Positions 11,540-22,854 are shown, counted from the first letter of the stretch. The stretch: 64,000 nucleotides of DNA from Branchinecta lynchi (GCA_023053575.1 JAKZAP010000018.1:6944001-7008000), one strand, 5' to 3'. The notes: generated by a model not told the origin, from the letters alone. Translations and numbers: made by a program.

Positions 11540-11740
11540 CCTCAGACTGGGCCAGTCTTAAGCAGTAGTATCCAGTTGCATCCTGTCTTGCTATAGTAGC
11601 ATCCAGTCTTGGTAATAGCAGCATGCAGTAGAATGCAGTAACACCGCAGCCTCGACGTAGAAGCATGAAGTAGAATCAGTTCGTACTGCATGCTACTTTT
11701 TCGTACAGCTTCATACTACTATTTTGAGACACATTTTTCA
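11540..11740. repeat. Dispersed repeat with GCATCCAGTCTTG units
   Basis: Short units of GTAGCATCCAGTCTTGCTA type. An inverted relative at 41930-42045 shares the order GGCCAGTCTTAAGCAGTAGTATCCAG, so this is a dispersed family with local tandem units. Class unknown. Confidence 0.6.
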
Positions 11741-12849
11741 TGTGGTCCGACCCTTCGTCCTGGTGAACACCAAAATGTCCAGTGAATCCTCCCTCGGTTT
11801 CAGGGAGCGAACAGACAGTCTGGCTTTCGCGGTCGGATTTCCTGCAATTTCGTCATGAAGTTGGTCAGATCCCGACTTCCGTATGGAATTGATGGTAGTG
11901 AAGATTCTGGCAGAAATACCATTCCAGCCACTCGCCACTTTTATGCAGCGTTTACAAGTACAGGAGAACTTGAACAGAATCCGATCTTGGTGACAAGATT
12001 ATGTTCACACGGAATTCTTTAAACCAGAAAATCTGACAAAAATAAATTCACTAGCCAATAAAAAAAAAATGTTTGAGAGCATTTATGACATCAGTACTGA
12101 TGATTGCTGCTCTAAGAAGCTAGCTAGACTTTTTTTTGTCTTTTTACCAGCGCCGCCGACGAGATTCCTTTCAGGTAGACCGGAATTCCTTTCATCATGA
12201 AAGGATTCTCGTCCCGCTGGACTTTTTTTCTAGTCGTCTTCACGAAAGGAATCCTTTCGGGTCGATCGGAGTTCCTTTCTACCCGACGGGATTTCCCGTC
12301 CGTGTAAACGCTACACTAGTCTGACCGCAGCTTTAGCGTTGAAACAGTCGGAACTGTCCATTGACTCACCGGGAAAACAAGTAGACTATCGTCAAGAACT
12401 GATAGTGATAACAACCTCTGTAGGAGGGTTTTCGCGCGGTTTCTCACTTTCAGCGAGTAAAGTGCATCACGAAAACTGAGGGAAGCGATTCCTGGAATCG
12501 CTTTCTACTTTCCCGCTGGACTAATCGCGAAAACCCATGGAAAGCTGAAATTGGCGGAAAGATATTGAATTTTTCCACAATTATAGGATTCCCTCCGTAG
12601 TATTCAGCTTACCTTGGAGCTTTCCACTAACTTTCTGGAATCACTCCCCGGAAAAGCTGCTTTGGTTTCCAAAGCGCAAAAATCGGGTGGCAAGTTTGGC
12701 AACTTTCGGAAGCAGCGCGAAAACCTTTGGAAAGTGATTGCGACTTTGCTTTCGGGCTCGCGAAATCCCTTCTCGGCCAGTGCGCCATTTTCGTTTCCAA
12801 GTTTGTCCTTATTTTGAACATTTGGAGACCTAATTGACGTTGCTTAGAC
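11741..12849. other. Intron with short inverted repeats (GGAATCCTTTC motif)
   Basis: GGAATTCCTTTCATCATGAAAGGATTC at 12181-12208 is a near-palindrome. GGAATCCTTTCGGGTCGATCGG and similar units occur to 12300, and GGAAAGC/GCTTTCC motifs to 12790. Probably a decayed fold-back element. No gene. Confidence 0.4.
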
Positions 12850-13230
12850 GATCACCAAAGCGGGGATTCGACCCAGAATATTTGAAAAATGTGCGCGCCG
12901 TGGTTAAAACTGGGAAAAGCCAATTAAAAGCAAATTCGTTCGAAACACAAGATAGAGTTGGTGGCTTACAAAGTCTTCTAAAGTGAAACACAATATGTAT
13001 AAGCTTCCCATACCCTAGTATTTAAAAGAGCTGTCGTCGGACCTTGAAATTGTTGGCGAAGTTGCGCTGTGTGGCCAGCAAACTCGGCTCGGCCGAAAAA
13101 GCGCTAAGTTCAAAACTCAACAATGGAGAAAGACAAGCGAAATGCGATTATTTCTGAAGCGTATAATTCCATAGGGGAGCTAGGAGTAGTTTAGTACGAG
13201 GGGTCTTTTAAAGTTCAATGGGGAAATCAA
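12850..13230 (+). repeat. Family G dispersed repeat, copy 1
   Basis: Order: GCGCCGTGGTTAAAA, then CGTCGGACCTTGAA, then AAACTCGGCT, then AAAAGCGCTAA, then CGATTATTTCTGAAGC. The same order is found at 42350-42476 plus 44005-44240, where family A splits it, and partly at 21400-21780. No reading frame. Confidence 0.65.
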
Positions 13231-13911
13231 ACTACCGCAATCCCACTCTGTAACAACCTAGGAACAATGCGTACCCCCTAGATCAGCAGCTTTTTCAACA
13301 GTTTCTTCTCTTTGATATTTCAAAGCGTAGTTTTTTGGGCCAGTACATGCTTAATTTACTAGCTTGGACAAAGATAAAAGTGATGTTTCTTATAATACTT
13401 AGTAGATCTTCGTTTTATGCATAAATCAGCTTGTATAATTCAGATGTGAATAGGTTATTTGTTTTTTAATGATTTTTGTAGCTATGTTATTTTTTTATAA
13501 GCTTATTGCATATTCTGGTATATTTTATAAAGCAAGCTAATCAAGCTTCACAACACTATTCCACAAAGAAAAACTTTTAATAGGCACTTTAAGGTAAACT
13601 GTCAATCAGGTAAACTGCATCTACGGCTTGACTTTGGTGACATGTCAAATATATCCTTTTCTATCAAGCATTGCTGGGAGTTTTTGAATTTCCTGCCACG
13701 ATATCCCAGCTCCTAAGATTTGTATCGCCGAAATGATAGAGAGGTAAGGAAAAGGGATGACAAGAAAACGGCCGATTTTCGTACCGCCTTCTAAAGGAAG
13801 TCGGAAATGTTTATTTGTGAAGCATTTAATACAAAGTAAAGCAGTAGAAGTGTCCATTGTGCTTTAAGGAACTACGGTGTTGGTTATCAACAAGATCTTT
13901 CGTACCGGTAA
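13231..13911. other. Intron, AT-rich, nothing recognised
   Basis: No repeat shared with the rest of the window and no convincing exon. A 70-codon frame on the minus strand at 13645-13857 has no family resemblance. Confidence 0.4.
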
Positions 13912-14195
13912 TCGCTCCTCAGCTCAGCGTAGCGCATGGTAGCAAAGGGTTGCTACCCTGAAGGAGCTGCGCCGCAAAGCTAATGTTGCCATGTTTTGCC
14001 GATTAAAAGATTGTAACAGTGATTTGGTGGCTTTTGCTGTCCTACCCATTTTTTATGCGCTACCCGTATGGAAGGGTATCCTCCTGGATATCTTTTGCAT
14101 GGGGTAGATTTCTTTGTATTTTTGTTCACTGTCTGTTTTAGTGTATGTGTTTGTTGTTGTTATGTTCTTATGGACTGAAATAAAGCAGTAATAAA
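13912..14195 (+). pseudogene. Non-LTR retrotransposon 3' fragment
   Basis: One frame reads LKELRRKANVAMFCRLKDC, then DLVAFAVLPIFYALPVWKG, then a stop. The spacing of KANxAMFxL and LPI.Y..PVW resembles the segment after the reverse transcriptase palm in CR1/RTE-like elements (usually ...LPILLYGxEVW). A short 3' tail with two AATAAA-like motifs follows (14178-14196). Strongly 5'-truncated and decayed. Confidence 0.6.
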
Positions 14196-14811
14196 CTAGA
14201 CCTACGTTGCCTGGGCAACGTGAAGTGTTGCGGCAACCTTTGTCCGGCTTCGCCGACTAACTTTGGTTTTGTTTCTTCGCTGACAGTTAAATACTGAAGT
14301 TGTCAACTTATCGAAGCTTTTAAACGATATGTTCTAAAAAGAATAATCACATGATCAAAAGCTGTTCTTCAGCGTTGTAAAAACAACAACAAAATAATAT
14401 CGGAAAAAGGGACTAAATTGACTTTGCAGTCAGTTAAACTTTATCCGTTTCAATCGTAGACATAGTGACGGATGAAAACTTGGAACAATATCTTATATAG
14501 TCTAGTTGGTATTATAAAGCTATCCGTAACTTTTCAAGATTAAAATACCATAGATGACACTATTAATTATTACGAGACTACCTCATTGTTTTACATTATC
14601 AATCCGGCCTAAGGTCCACACTTTCCGTAAAAACCGCACAGGTTAGACCCTTAAATCGGCGGCATAGGAAAAAAATAAAATAAAAAAACAAAACGAAACG
14701 AAAGTGTTGCTCTCGCAACACAATTATCGACATGGGTGCCGGACAGCTTTCTATCCTAGCAGTTGTCATCCCTTAGTCAGCGTCTAGAATTAAAGTCGTC
14801 TTTGTTTCCAG
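14196..14811. other. Intron end before FAM20B exon at 14812
   Basis: No repeat or exon recognised. It ends with the acceptor GTCTTTGTTTCCAG. Confidence 0.45.
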
Positions 14812-14983
14812 GGACTAATACTTGTTTCTATGGTGCATGTTATTACTGCAACAAAGATGATTATGTATGTGCTCATGGGGAGAAAATGGAGGGAGTCGTC
14901 GTTCGCTGGCTGCCAAAATGGGTGAAGCTTAAAAGTTTTAGAAGTCCCTGGGCTAGAACCTATTCGGCGAAAAAAAAGGCAAG
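14812..14983 (+). CDS. FAM20B: FAM20B-like exon (Cys-rich segment)
   Basis: Acceptor TTTGTTTCCAG, donor GTAAGA at 14984. It enters completing a Gly codon and leaves two bases into an Arg codon. The translation holds TNTCFYGACYYC, a fourth Cys in DDYVC, then GEKMEGVVVRWLP and SPWARTYSAKKKA. The C-FYG-C-YYC pattern is the FAM20 disulphide-bearing insert, and the MEG...WLP and PW.RTY blocks match FAM20B. The frame reaches a stop only inside the intron, as expected for a real donor. Confidence 0.92.
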
Positions 14984-15034
14984 GTAAGAATTTCTCTTCA
15001 AATTGCAAGTTTACGAGACAGGGGCTACTGCATA

Positions 15035-15187
15035 CACTGTAAAAAAAAATCTTGCAGTATTTGCTACTGGGATTAATCTTGTGCTTATTGAGATAAGATT
15101 TCTAATTCGGATTAATTTCATCCCAATAGAGATAAGATTAATCCCAGTAGCAATACTGCATCCTTATTCGGAGAAACTTTTACAGTG
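15035..15187. mobile_element. MITE, 153 bp, TA target
   Basis: CACTGTAAAA and TTTTACAGTG ends are each bordered by TA (15033-15034, 15188-15189). Inner arms GCTACTGGGATTAATCTT and its complement extend the fold-back. TA duplication suggests a Tc1/mariner-type MITE. It lies 50 bp past the donor of the preceding exon. Confidence 0.78.
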
Positions 15188-15263
15188 TAGTCCCAGAATT
15201 GGTAGTCTGTATTTCGATATTTTAACTGTCATCTGTACTTTCGAATTTTCAAAGTAATTTGCG

Positions 15264-16394
15264 TTTTTGGGATCCCAAAACGTAAGTGGAGGGATACCTA
15301 TGACATCGCAAAAGTTGTCCGTCCGTCCGTCTGTAAGCACGATAACTCTCGAAGGAATGAGATATTTTGATGAAACTTGGTGTGAGGATTCGTTGGGTCG
15401 TCGGACCAGTCAAGTTCGTAGATGGGCTTTGTAGCCTTACATTTAGGGGTGGGGGAGGGGGCTCAAATTAAGGGGCTAACAAAATATTTTGAAACAGCTA
15501 ATCTGATAGTCGATTATGAGGTGAGAAGACATGCTGAACACGATGGTGAAAACCATTTTGTCATCGGACAAGTAGTTCGCCCGGAATCCGGCCAAAACCG
15601 GAAAGTTTGTTAAAAGTAAAAGTTTTATTTCAAGTTGATTAAATGTTCGATTTAGGGGTAGGAAGGCATACCGAGGACGATGGTGAAAACCATTTTCTCG
15701 ACGGACAAGTAGTTCGCCCGGAATCCGGCCCAGAACGGAAAGTTTGTTAAAATTAAAAGTTTTATTTGGAGTTGATTAGATGTTCGATTTAAGGCAAGAA
15801 GATATGCTGAACACTTCTGTGAAAAAAAATTCTACCTGGACATGTAGTTCCCCCCGAATCCGGCCAAAACCGGAAAAGTGTTAGAAGCTTAAGTTTTATT
15901 TCTAATTGATTAGATAACCGATTTAAGGGTAAGAAGGGATGCTGAATCCGTGTTTGACAATCATATTTTACCCGGAAATATAGTTCGACCGGAATCCGGC
16001 TGGAGTCGGAAACTTTGTTATAAGTTAAATTTTTATTTTAAGTTGATTAGATGTTCATTATTGGGGAAAGAAGATACCCTGAGTTCGTTTTTGAGCTTTC
16101 TTTTTTCGCCGGACAAGTAGTTCTGGAGTTCGGCCGAAACCAGGAAATTGGCAGAAGTGGCAGGAAGTTTTCGTCAAAACAGATATGACTTATAGGGGTA
16201 AACACACATGCTGAATCCATATCTGAACTTGGTTTTCTCAGATGACTAGCTATTTGGCCTTAATCTGTTTCTGAATTTTAATTGTAAAGATGTTTCAAGG
16301 AGTCTGGCGATGACTGGATCTGGCTAAGACCAGACCCAGTTGTCTGGATCAGATATTGAATTTTTGGGATCCCATCGAAACCTTTGGTCTTGTT
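15264..16394 (-). repeat. Family A element, full copy, reverse
   Basis: Reading on the minus strand: AACAAGACCAAAGG at the start, about five ~125-bp monomers (each with CCGGTTTTGGCCGGATTCCGG and CAGCATGTCTTCTTACCCC), then AAGTTTCATCAAAATATCTCATTCC, the GACGGACGGACAAC motif, and the terminal palindrome TTTTGGGATCCCAAAAA. It is about 1.13 kb and has no gene. This is the best reference copy of the family. Confidence 0.85.
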
Positions 16395-16487
16395 TATCAT
16401 CGTGATGTAGAAATTTGTTTTCTTATTTATTTATTGTCATTAAACTAACGCCAACTAGGACCACCCGTACATATATACAATAAACAA

Positions 16488-16620
16488 TAAATACCCCTTG
16501 AGCCCAAGCTGACTGGGAAACATATATTCAAACAATGCGTAAAAGGGATACGTTAGCTATGATACAGCGATATTTCAGCCCTTCTTGGCAAGGGTCCTTG
16601 TCCTCGCCCGATTGCCGAGC
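16488..16620 (-). repeat. Hammerhead-type element, decayed copy
   Basis: Minus-strand copy keeps helix II and GAAATATCGCT. The CTGACGA strand is scrambled (CGAGGACAAGGACCC), so the core is broken. The right part matches the CCCAAGCTGACTGGGAAACATATATTC block of the copy at 8968. Confidence 0.7.
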
Positions 16621-17494
16621 GTCACAGACAACGTTATGGGAGGCGAAACAAAAATAATCGTAATTGTTGGACTTCAACCCGTCTGGGGGGTAAAAAGTAG
16701 CCATCAGTTTCGTATTTGAGTCTTCTAGATCTTCATATCTTAAAGAATTGTAGTCGCAATTGTTGCCTTCAACCCGTCTGGGGGTAAAAGTAGCTATCAG
16801 TTTCCTATCCGAGTCTTCGACATCTTCAACGGATTCGTTGGTCATAGCCAACTTCTTTACCACACGCGTGTATATCATGCCCTACAGACGGAGTATTTGT
16901 TGTGTATGGACGTTGCACGGACTGTCGATGTTTTCGTTACAGTATTGGTGCTTACAGAACTCGGGATAGGACAGTCGCGTGAGTTACTGTTGACCACTTA
17001 CATTATTTTGTCTCGAATCTTGAAAAAATTACGACATTTACTTGACTTGAATGATATTCGCGTGCTCCGTGTTCTGATTAATTATCTTTCATTATGCCAA
17101 ATTCTCAGTCTTACCTGTAGTTGCGCCGTGGATCGCCGCCTTTTTCTAAAAAAAAAAAAAAATCGCTCGACCTTTACTTCTGCCTGGCAACACATTTTCC
17201 ATTTTTGCAAGCCGCGAAGTTCCCTTGTGTTTTATTTTCCATTTGCCGGAGCATAATTGGAACGGACAAACGATGGGCAAAGGGCAAACGTATTAGTCAC
17301 CAACTGGGTGGTGGCTATCTTTTATTTTGTCCTACGTCAGCAGTAGCGAAATTCTACCTAAGGGCTTCTACCTCGGAAGGGGCCGAAATGATAATTGTAA
17401 TATGTAATAATGTCTTGTCTACGCTTGTCTATTTTAATTTCTTAAAGCATAACTAGCACTATTTACTGTTTATGTTCTAGTATTAAAAACTATT
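16621..17494. other. Intron, nothing recognised
   Basis: Two imperfect copies of TTCAACCCGTCTGGGGG-TAAAAGTAGC (16674, 16770) form a short tandem repeat. An A run lies at 17148-17161. The overlapping frames of about 115 codons show no family resemblance. Confidence 0.4.
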
Positions 17495-17705
17495 TGAATA
17501 CTGTAAAACTAGGCCCTGCTTTTAGCAAATTGTCCACAGCTTTGGCTGTTTTAAGATTTTTCTCAGGCCCATTGACTTGTAGAAAAAATTGGCACAATTC
17601 GTAACCGGTTTTACGCATCAATAGCATTATACGCGAGTACTCGTCGGGAGCATAATGCGGATGGAGAATAATGAATCGTGGCAAGTGCAAAGATTAGTCG
17701 GCTCT
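17495..17705 (+). repeat. Family I dispersed repeat, copy 1
   Basis: Aligns over about 210 bp with 62235-62445 in the same orientation. Shared blocks include GTTTTAAG, CCCATTGACTT, CATCAATA/GCC and GGGAGCATAATGCG. Non-coding, class unknown. Confidence 0.65.
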
Positions 17706-17907
17706 CCGAGTTTAAGAATAGATGAATGCAATACTCTTAATGATTAACTCTCAGTGCCGATGAAGAATTGCTGTGAACGTAGCGGAAGCGTCACCACAGC
17801 TGTACTAACGAACCCCGCGGCCGGTTGACACAGGATTTGAGTCGTCGTTCGGGCGACGTTTCTTGTTCTTGCCGAGGTTCACTGGCATGTTTACATAATG
17901 AATTTAC

Positions 17908-18096
17908 TATAATGAAGAAACTAGTCCTGAAATTTAATTTTTGACAACGACGCTGTTTTTGCTGCACGATTGGGGATAAAAAAGACCGAAGTTGATCAAA
18001 ATGCAGAAAAAACCCTTTCCTGTCATCGCCCCAATCGTGCAGCAAAAACAGCGTCGTTGTCAAAAATTAAATTTCAGGACTAGTTTCTTCATTATA
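17908..18096. mobile_element. MITE, 189 bp, perfect 68-bp inverted repeats
   Basis: The left arm 17908-17975 and right arm 18029-18096 are exact complements over 68 bases, separated by a 53-base spacer. The ends read TATAATGAAG and CTTCATTATA, fitting insertion at TA. The perfect arms imply recent insertion or homogenisation. The transcript would form a long hairpin. Confidence 0.88.
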
Positions 18097-18164
18097 GTGG
18101 TATTTGAAGATAGTTTACTTTAATAAGATATTTATAGTCGGTAGAAGCTTCAGTTATTTATTAC

Positions 18165-18330
18165 AGGTTTGTTTCCTTCCCCGAAGTTGAACCAGAGGAT
18201 TGACAGCCTGACGAGGACCCTTGCCAAGAAGGGCCGAAATATCGCTGATGAAGAATCATAGCTGACGCATCCGTTGTAAACATTGTTTGAATAAACGTTT
18301 CAAAGTTAGCTTGGGCTCAAAGAATATTTA
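18165..18330 (+). mobile_element. Hammerhead element (CAGC subfamily), best copy
   Basis: Runs from TTACAGGTTTGTTTCCTTCC, through the ribozyme at 18202-18249, to GACGCATCCG...CATTGTTTGAATAAACGTTTC and CTTGGGCTCAAAGAATATTT. The same order recurs at 28290-28480 (+), 21482-21625 (-), 16488 (-) and 8968 (-). No coding capacity. It is a short non-autonomous element, and its ends are only approximate. Confidence 0.72.
18202..18249 (+). ncRNA. Type I hammerhead ribozyme candidate HHR1
   Basis: CAGC (helix I), CTGACGA (C3-A9 core), then GG-A-CCCTT / loop GCCAAG / AAGGG-CC as helix II with one bulged A. GAAA (G12-A14 plus the first helix III base), TAT closing a 2-bp helix III, cleavage-site C, and GCTG pairing with CAGC complete it. 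Helix I continues after one mismatch with G-U, U-G and U-A pairs. Helix III of two pairs without a loop is typical of dimer-active hammerheads in Penelope-like elements and retrozymes (established). Activity here is inferred. Confidence 0.78.
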
Positions 18331-18344
18331 TCTACGAGGGGTCC

Positions 18345-19438
18345 TTTAAGTCTAAGTCTTTAAAGGACACCTGAATGAAGAGTACCAAGTATAATCCCTA
18401 TCTGTATGACGTCCGTTAACATTGACTGCAGAAAACCCAATCCAAATACGAAATACCGTTTCCAAGCTATGATTTTTGCTCCATTTTGCGTCTGTCCTTA
18501 TTTCAGTACCGAGCAATTTTAGAAATTAACAAATGTCTCCAATCAACCCTTCTTCTGGAATATTTTTTAACCAGAAAAGCCCAAACGTATATCTAGAAGA
18601 AATTCCAATACGATCCGGCCAGCGCTGTACAAGATTTGAATGAATTGCGCTTTTTGTCTTGGAGTCTGCATGTGCAAACCTCCGGAAACAATCATCCCTA
18701 TTTTGAAAATTTCACATTCAGGAGAAGAATGCTCTCCGTGTCCATGTCTCTAAATGCATAAATCCATGGTGTGTTCAAGTATGGTTTCATTGTTCAGGTG
18801 TACTTTAAGTCTGATTGAGAGAATTCAATTTCGGGCATTGTTGGTAATTTCAAAAGCGCCAAAATTCCCAGACTGTGCCCTCCTTGAATATTTTGGCCTA
18901 GATTCCCTTGCTAGCCGTTGACAAAAGCTGTCGCCTGCTTTCGGTTCAGGGTTGCTGAACAGTACATCCCATCGATCCACACTGCCCCGTGATTTCAAGC
19001 CACATCGTGAAAGACCCGCAAGAGCAGTGGCAGAAGCTGTACCTCTCATACAGCCTATTCAGGTGTCTCGAAACCGATATATGAAAAGCTTTGTTCCCTC
19101 CTTTGTCGGGTTTTTTAACGCCAGTGCTAGTAAGTAATTGTGTACCTGAGGTTAACTCTTTTTATTAAATGTATTCGACGTTTACTATTATTTTAAATTA
19201 ATTCATAAGTGTTGACTGTAAATTGTATAAATATTTTTGTTGACGACCAAACGAATATTCGGCTTGTCCGCTTCACGTTTCAGAATTAAATTGAATTGAA
19301 CTGTCTCCGCTGTGGGAGTCCCGGGGAATGCCTTCAGTACGGCTTTGGTAAGTACTTCAGTCAACTTTTACCTTACCTTACCTTACCCTTTAAATTAGCC
19401 AAAAAGGCACCTAATCTTTTGTTTCAACTTAATTGCAG
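18345..19438. other. Intron; no confirmed exon
   Basis: A 61-codon frame (18952-19137) ends near GTAAGTAA, and a Cys-containing 19-codon stretch (19297-19350) also abuts GTAAGT. Neither fits FAM20B, whose exons at 14812 and 19439 join directly in phase. A CCTTA microsatellite lies at 19370-19388. Ends with acceptor TTAATTGCAG. Confidence 0.4.
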
Positions 19439-19621
19439 ATGGGAAAGTGATCCGAATTTCTGCTCATCTTACAAATCAAATTCAAGCCTTACACAGCGAT
19501 TACTTGATATCGTCGACGCTTCGATATTCGACTTCATTCTGGGTAACGGCGATCGTCATCATTTGGAATATGCCACTGGGTTTCGAAATGCAACGATTCT
19601 TTTGCTGGATAACGGGAAAAG
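19439..19621 (+). CDS. FAM20B: FAM20B-like exon (catalytic loop and metal-binding Asp)
   Basis: Acceptor AATTGCAG, donor GTAAGA at 19622. Phase 2 at both ends. It encodes WESDPNFC (a conserved Cys), RLLDIVDASIFDFILGN, then GDRHH and LLLDNGK. In FAM20 kinases the Asp of GNxDRHH is the catalytic-loop Asp and the Asp of LLDN is the metal-binding residue that replaces DFG; both are present. After LLLDNGK the expected G-F-G is replaced by S-L once joined to 44607. The next coding exon is 25 kb downstream. Confidence 0.93.
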
Positions 19622-21399
19622 GTAAGAGCTCACTTAACTTGGTTCTTTCCCCAACAAGATAGTTTCAGGGGGTCTTGTTTCTTGCCTTGTATGTACATGT
19701 ATGTAGTTTGTGTAGTAAGAATAAATGGATGAATGAAATATTAAAGTTTTACTGAAAAGGCAGCTTATTTTTACATATGATGTAGAATACACTGAAACAT
19801 TTTGGCCCATCTAAGGGATTTTGTATTTCTTCATCCGAGGCTCTAGTAATGACGTTTAGAATGTGCGCTGCTTGCACGACAATATAAAATGCATCCAGAC
19901 TCGGCAATTTTGAATTCAAAACAAGCCTGCAAGACGCTAAGCGCGTAAAGATCGTCATGGAAAAAGAGAACTATGTTAAGATATGTCTTTCAGGGAATGT
20001 GCCATTTTTATATTATTTTTCGGCAATGGCTTACCTTTTATTGATTGAAGCCTAGAGGGACAGGTGCATAGAGGTACCACAAATCTGAAAGATTAAGTTC
20101 ATTCGATGAAATACTATATCTGTGGACAGCGGACAAACGGAGTAACACATTTTTATCGGGTTTTCAGGCTTATTTAGGTAAATACGTGAAATGTAACTAG
20201 ACTGTCGGTTTCGTAGCCTTTTTCGGTTAAACTTGAAGACGATTTTTTTTCATACAAATGGGAAATAAGTTTATCATCATCATCGTTGCACGTAGGGCGC
20301 AAAATCGCCGCTGAAATTGGATATCCACAAAAAATCCGGTCATTTTGTTATAGTTATGTCGTAGGCTGCTGCAAGCTATAGAACGAGTGCATTTCAAATT
20401 GACATTGGTGGTATAACGACGAGTAAAATGGAAAAAAAACACACCAGAATAGCATATATTGTTATATTTATATGCTTCGGTCAGGGAAATCATTTCTTAA
20501 GAAATTGTCGTGATTTTTTCGGAATCCTCTGGGAATTATATAGTCTTATCTTCATTGATTTTCTGAGAAAAATTTCCAATTTCCTCAAAAAAATTTCAGT
20601 AAAACCGCAGCAGTACTTCAAAAGCAACCGCAGGTTACTCACGAACTCATCCCGAATGTTTTTCGAAATACCTCGGTTTTCGCATTACAGGAAATGAAAT
20701 ATGAAGCACGAATAGAATCAAGTCTAGAAAATAATAACCTAACGCAAAGAAATTTTGTCCGGATATAATAGTTGTGACTTCTCACTGTGTAATCCGCGTG
20801 ACGTACGGTAGAGGTATGTTTATGTGAACGTTTGTTGACAGTGAACTTAGCCATTGTCATACACTTGCTGTGGCTAAAGCTAACTACCAGTTAGCCAAAG
20901 TGGGTAATTAAGTGCATCTGAAAACACCTGTATAAGTATTTTGGATCTTCGTTCTACCATTTAGTCCAAAACTGCACTGTTCACATTAAAGTAACTGTTC
21001 ACATAAGCATACCTGTACTGTAGTAATTCTTAAAAAGCGCAGCCAAGCATCAGTTGACACAAATAAATGTTTTTGAAAAATACGCAAAAAATAACGTGGT
21101 GCAATTGGAAATAGTGTTTCTGACCGGCCACGCTGTCAGTGTTGCCAGATTGTAATCGACTAATATGCCACTGTTTTTGAAAAATATGCAGAAAATATAC
21201 AAAAGTTTCTTTTTAACCCGAAATTGCAAGAAATCTCCAAAAAGTATTAACGTATTACCGTAAAAGTATTACCAATAGAACCCAAAGAATTTTAATACGC
21301 CAGCAAAAAAAAAAAACCGTCAGTCGGTCGTAAAATCCGCCAAGATGGCAATACTGTACGCTGTTTCAGATGTCGCCGTGTAATTTATGTCAGATGAAA
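19622..21399. other. Intron, largely unrecognised
   Basis: No exon is supported. A minus-strand frame at 19749-19958 has transposon-like flavour but no diagnostic motif. A near 10-A run sits at 21305. The stretch is AT-rich. Confidence 0.35.
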
Positions 21400-21780
21400 C
21401 TCGGCCGCGAAGACTGTGTCACGCAAAGTCTACCCAATGAAATTTTGAAGTGTAGCGCTCACTAGAAATACTCTTTTCACGTATATTCAAATAATGTATA
21501 GGCTACAACGGATACGTCAGCATTCTTCATCGGTGATATTTCGGCCCTTCTTGGCAAGGGTCCTCCTCAGACTGTCAATCTTCTGGGTCAACATCGGGGA
21601 AGGAAACAAACCTGTAATTTACGATAAGAAGGTTCTGAAGTAGTATTTTTCAAAAATACTTACCTCGTCAAATTAGGGAGTCTCTTGTTAGCGTTTGTTG
21701 ATTTGGCTTAGCGTAAAAAATTCAAAACAAATGCGCGGCGTGGTTAAAAGCTGAGAAACCATGCGACGCATCGACCTTCA
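21400..21780 (-). repeat. Family G fragment split by a hammerhead element
   Basis: CTTTTCACG at 21472-21480 and TACCTCGTCAAATTAGGGA at 21661 are adjacent parts of family G in the copy at 42230-42310. Here a minus-strand hammerhead element of about 145 bp (21482-21625) lies between them. This marks the element as mobile and gives approximate ends. Confidence 0.65.
21531..21576 (-). ncRNA. Hammerhead ribozyme candidate HHR2
   Basis: On the minus strand: CAGT, CTGAGGA, GGACCCTT/AAGGGCC helix II, GAAATATC, ACCG. The core is intact. Helix I begins U-A, G-C, has an A-C mismatch, then C-G. The first base pair differs from HHR1 (C-G) in a compensatory way. Confidence 0.68.
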
Positions 21781-22854
21781 CAATGACGAAATCAGATTAG
21801 GAAGCTCATCTCAAGCCCTAAAACTAAAGTTATTGTCTGGTAATCCATGAAAATCTGGGTTAGCGGTGAGAAGCAAAAATTTCAAATAAACGGATTTTTT
21901 ATAGTATTTATGTGTTAATGAATGGACCAGATGGTTTAGGCATAGTTCTGTTTTATACATTATTTTGTACTCCTCAATTCTGAGGGAAATAAATGAATAA
22001 ATAAATAAATTACACGGACTTTGTTCAAAGGAAGATTTCAAAGGCCAGTATCTCCATGATCCGCCACTTGGAGTGTGAAACCCAAGAGTGGTCCTTTAAA
22101 TTTTTGTTTCTTTTATGTTATTGTATTTTCAAGATTGAAGTGTGTAGCCTACATATTCAAAATCTCTGGTGTAGATACCTACTTTAAAAGTTATACATGT
22201 GGCGCTATATTTTAAATACCGAGAATAATAGAATGGAAGAAAAGGTTTTAGAACCATGGCAACCATGCGAAAGATAAGTGTATGGAATTAAATGTAAAAA
22301 TTTCACTAATGAAAGTGTCGTCAAAAGATCGACATAAACTTCACACGCCAAATGCCTATAATGTTGGGATGCTGTAGTCCCTGATCGATCTTAAAATTCA
22401 GTAATAGACACTCATCAATAATTCCCCTTTTGCTTGCGTTATGAGTTCCTCGGAACCGGGAACACGGAAAACCGATTCAGCCCCAATTAATTTCATCTCT
22501 TAAATGAAATACGACTTGATCAGCTACTTTCGTTAATCAACGGAAATCGCTTCATCCTGATTGGGAGGGGGCCGCTTAAGCTTAGAAGAGAACTTAAAAT
22601 AATGTATTGCTTACTCTATCTCCTGTAGCGAACGGTGATTCAGTGGCAGGGTCCAAACAAGACCCCCCCCCCCTTAGATTTTACACGGTGGTTCGTGATA
22701 ATCGCAGTTTATTAGTATTTCAGACAGTTTCATACCTTAGCCGGTCGGATTGCCATTTTTTCTAGTATACTCCATGAACCCTTTAACGGTGGTCCGAGAT
22801 AATAACTTGGGGTTCAATCAGCCTTGTCTTTTGGACTGAGAAATTTTTATTTCT
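21781..22854. other. Intron, nothing recognised
   Basis: AT-rich, with ATAAATAAATAAAT at 21994-22009 and a C run at 22663-22672. No exon and no repeat shared with the window that I could confirm. Confidence 0.4.

Noticed and set aside
18952..19137. A 61-codon frame ending near GTAAGT, as a FAM20B exon
   Set aside because: FAM20B exons at 14812 and 19439 join in the right phase and order without it, and its translation has no FAM20 similarity.
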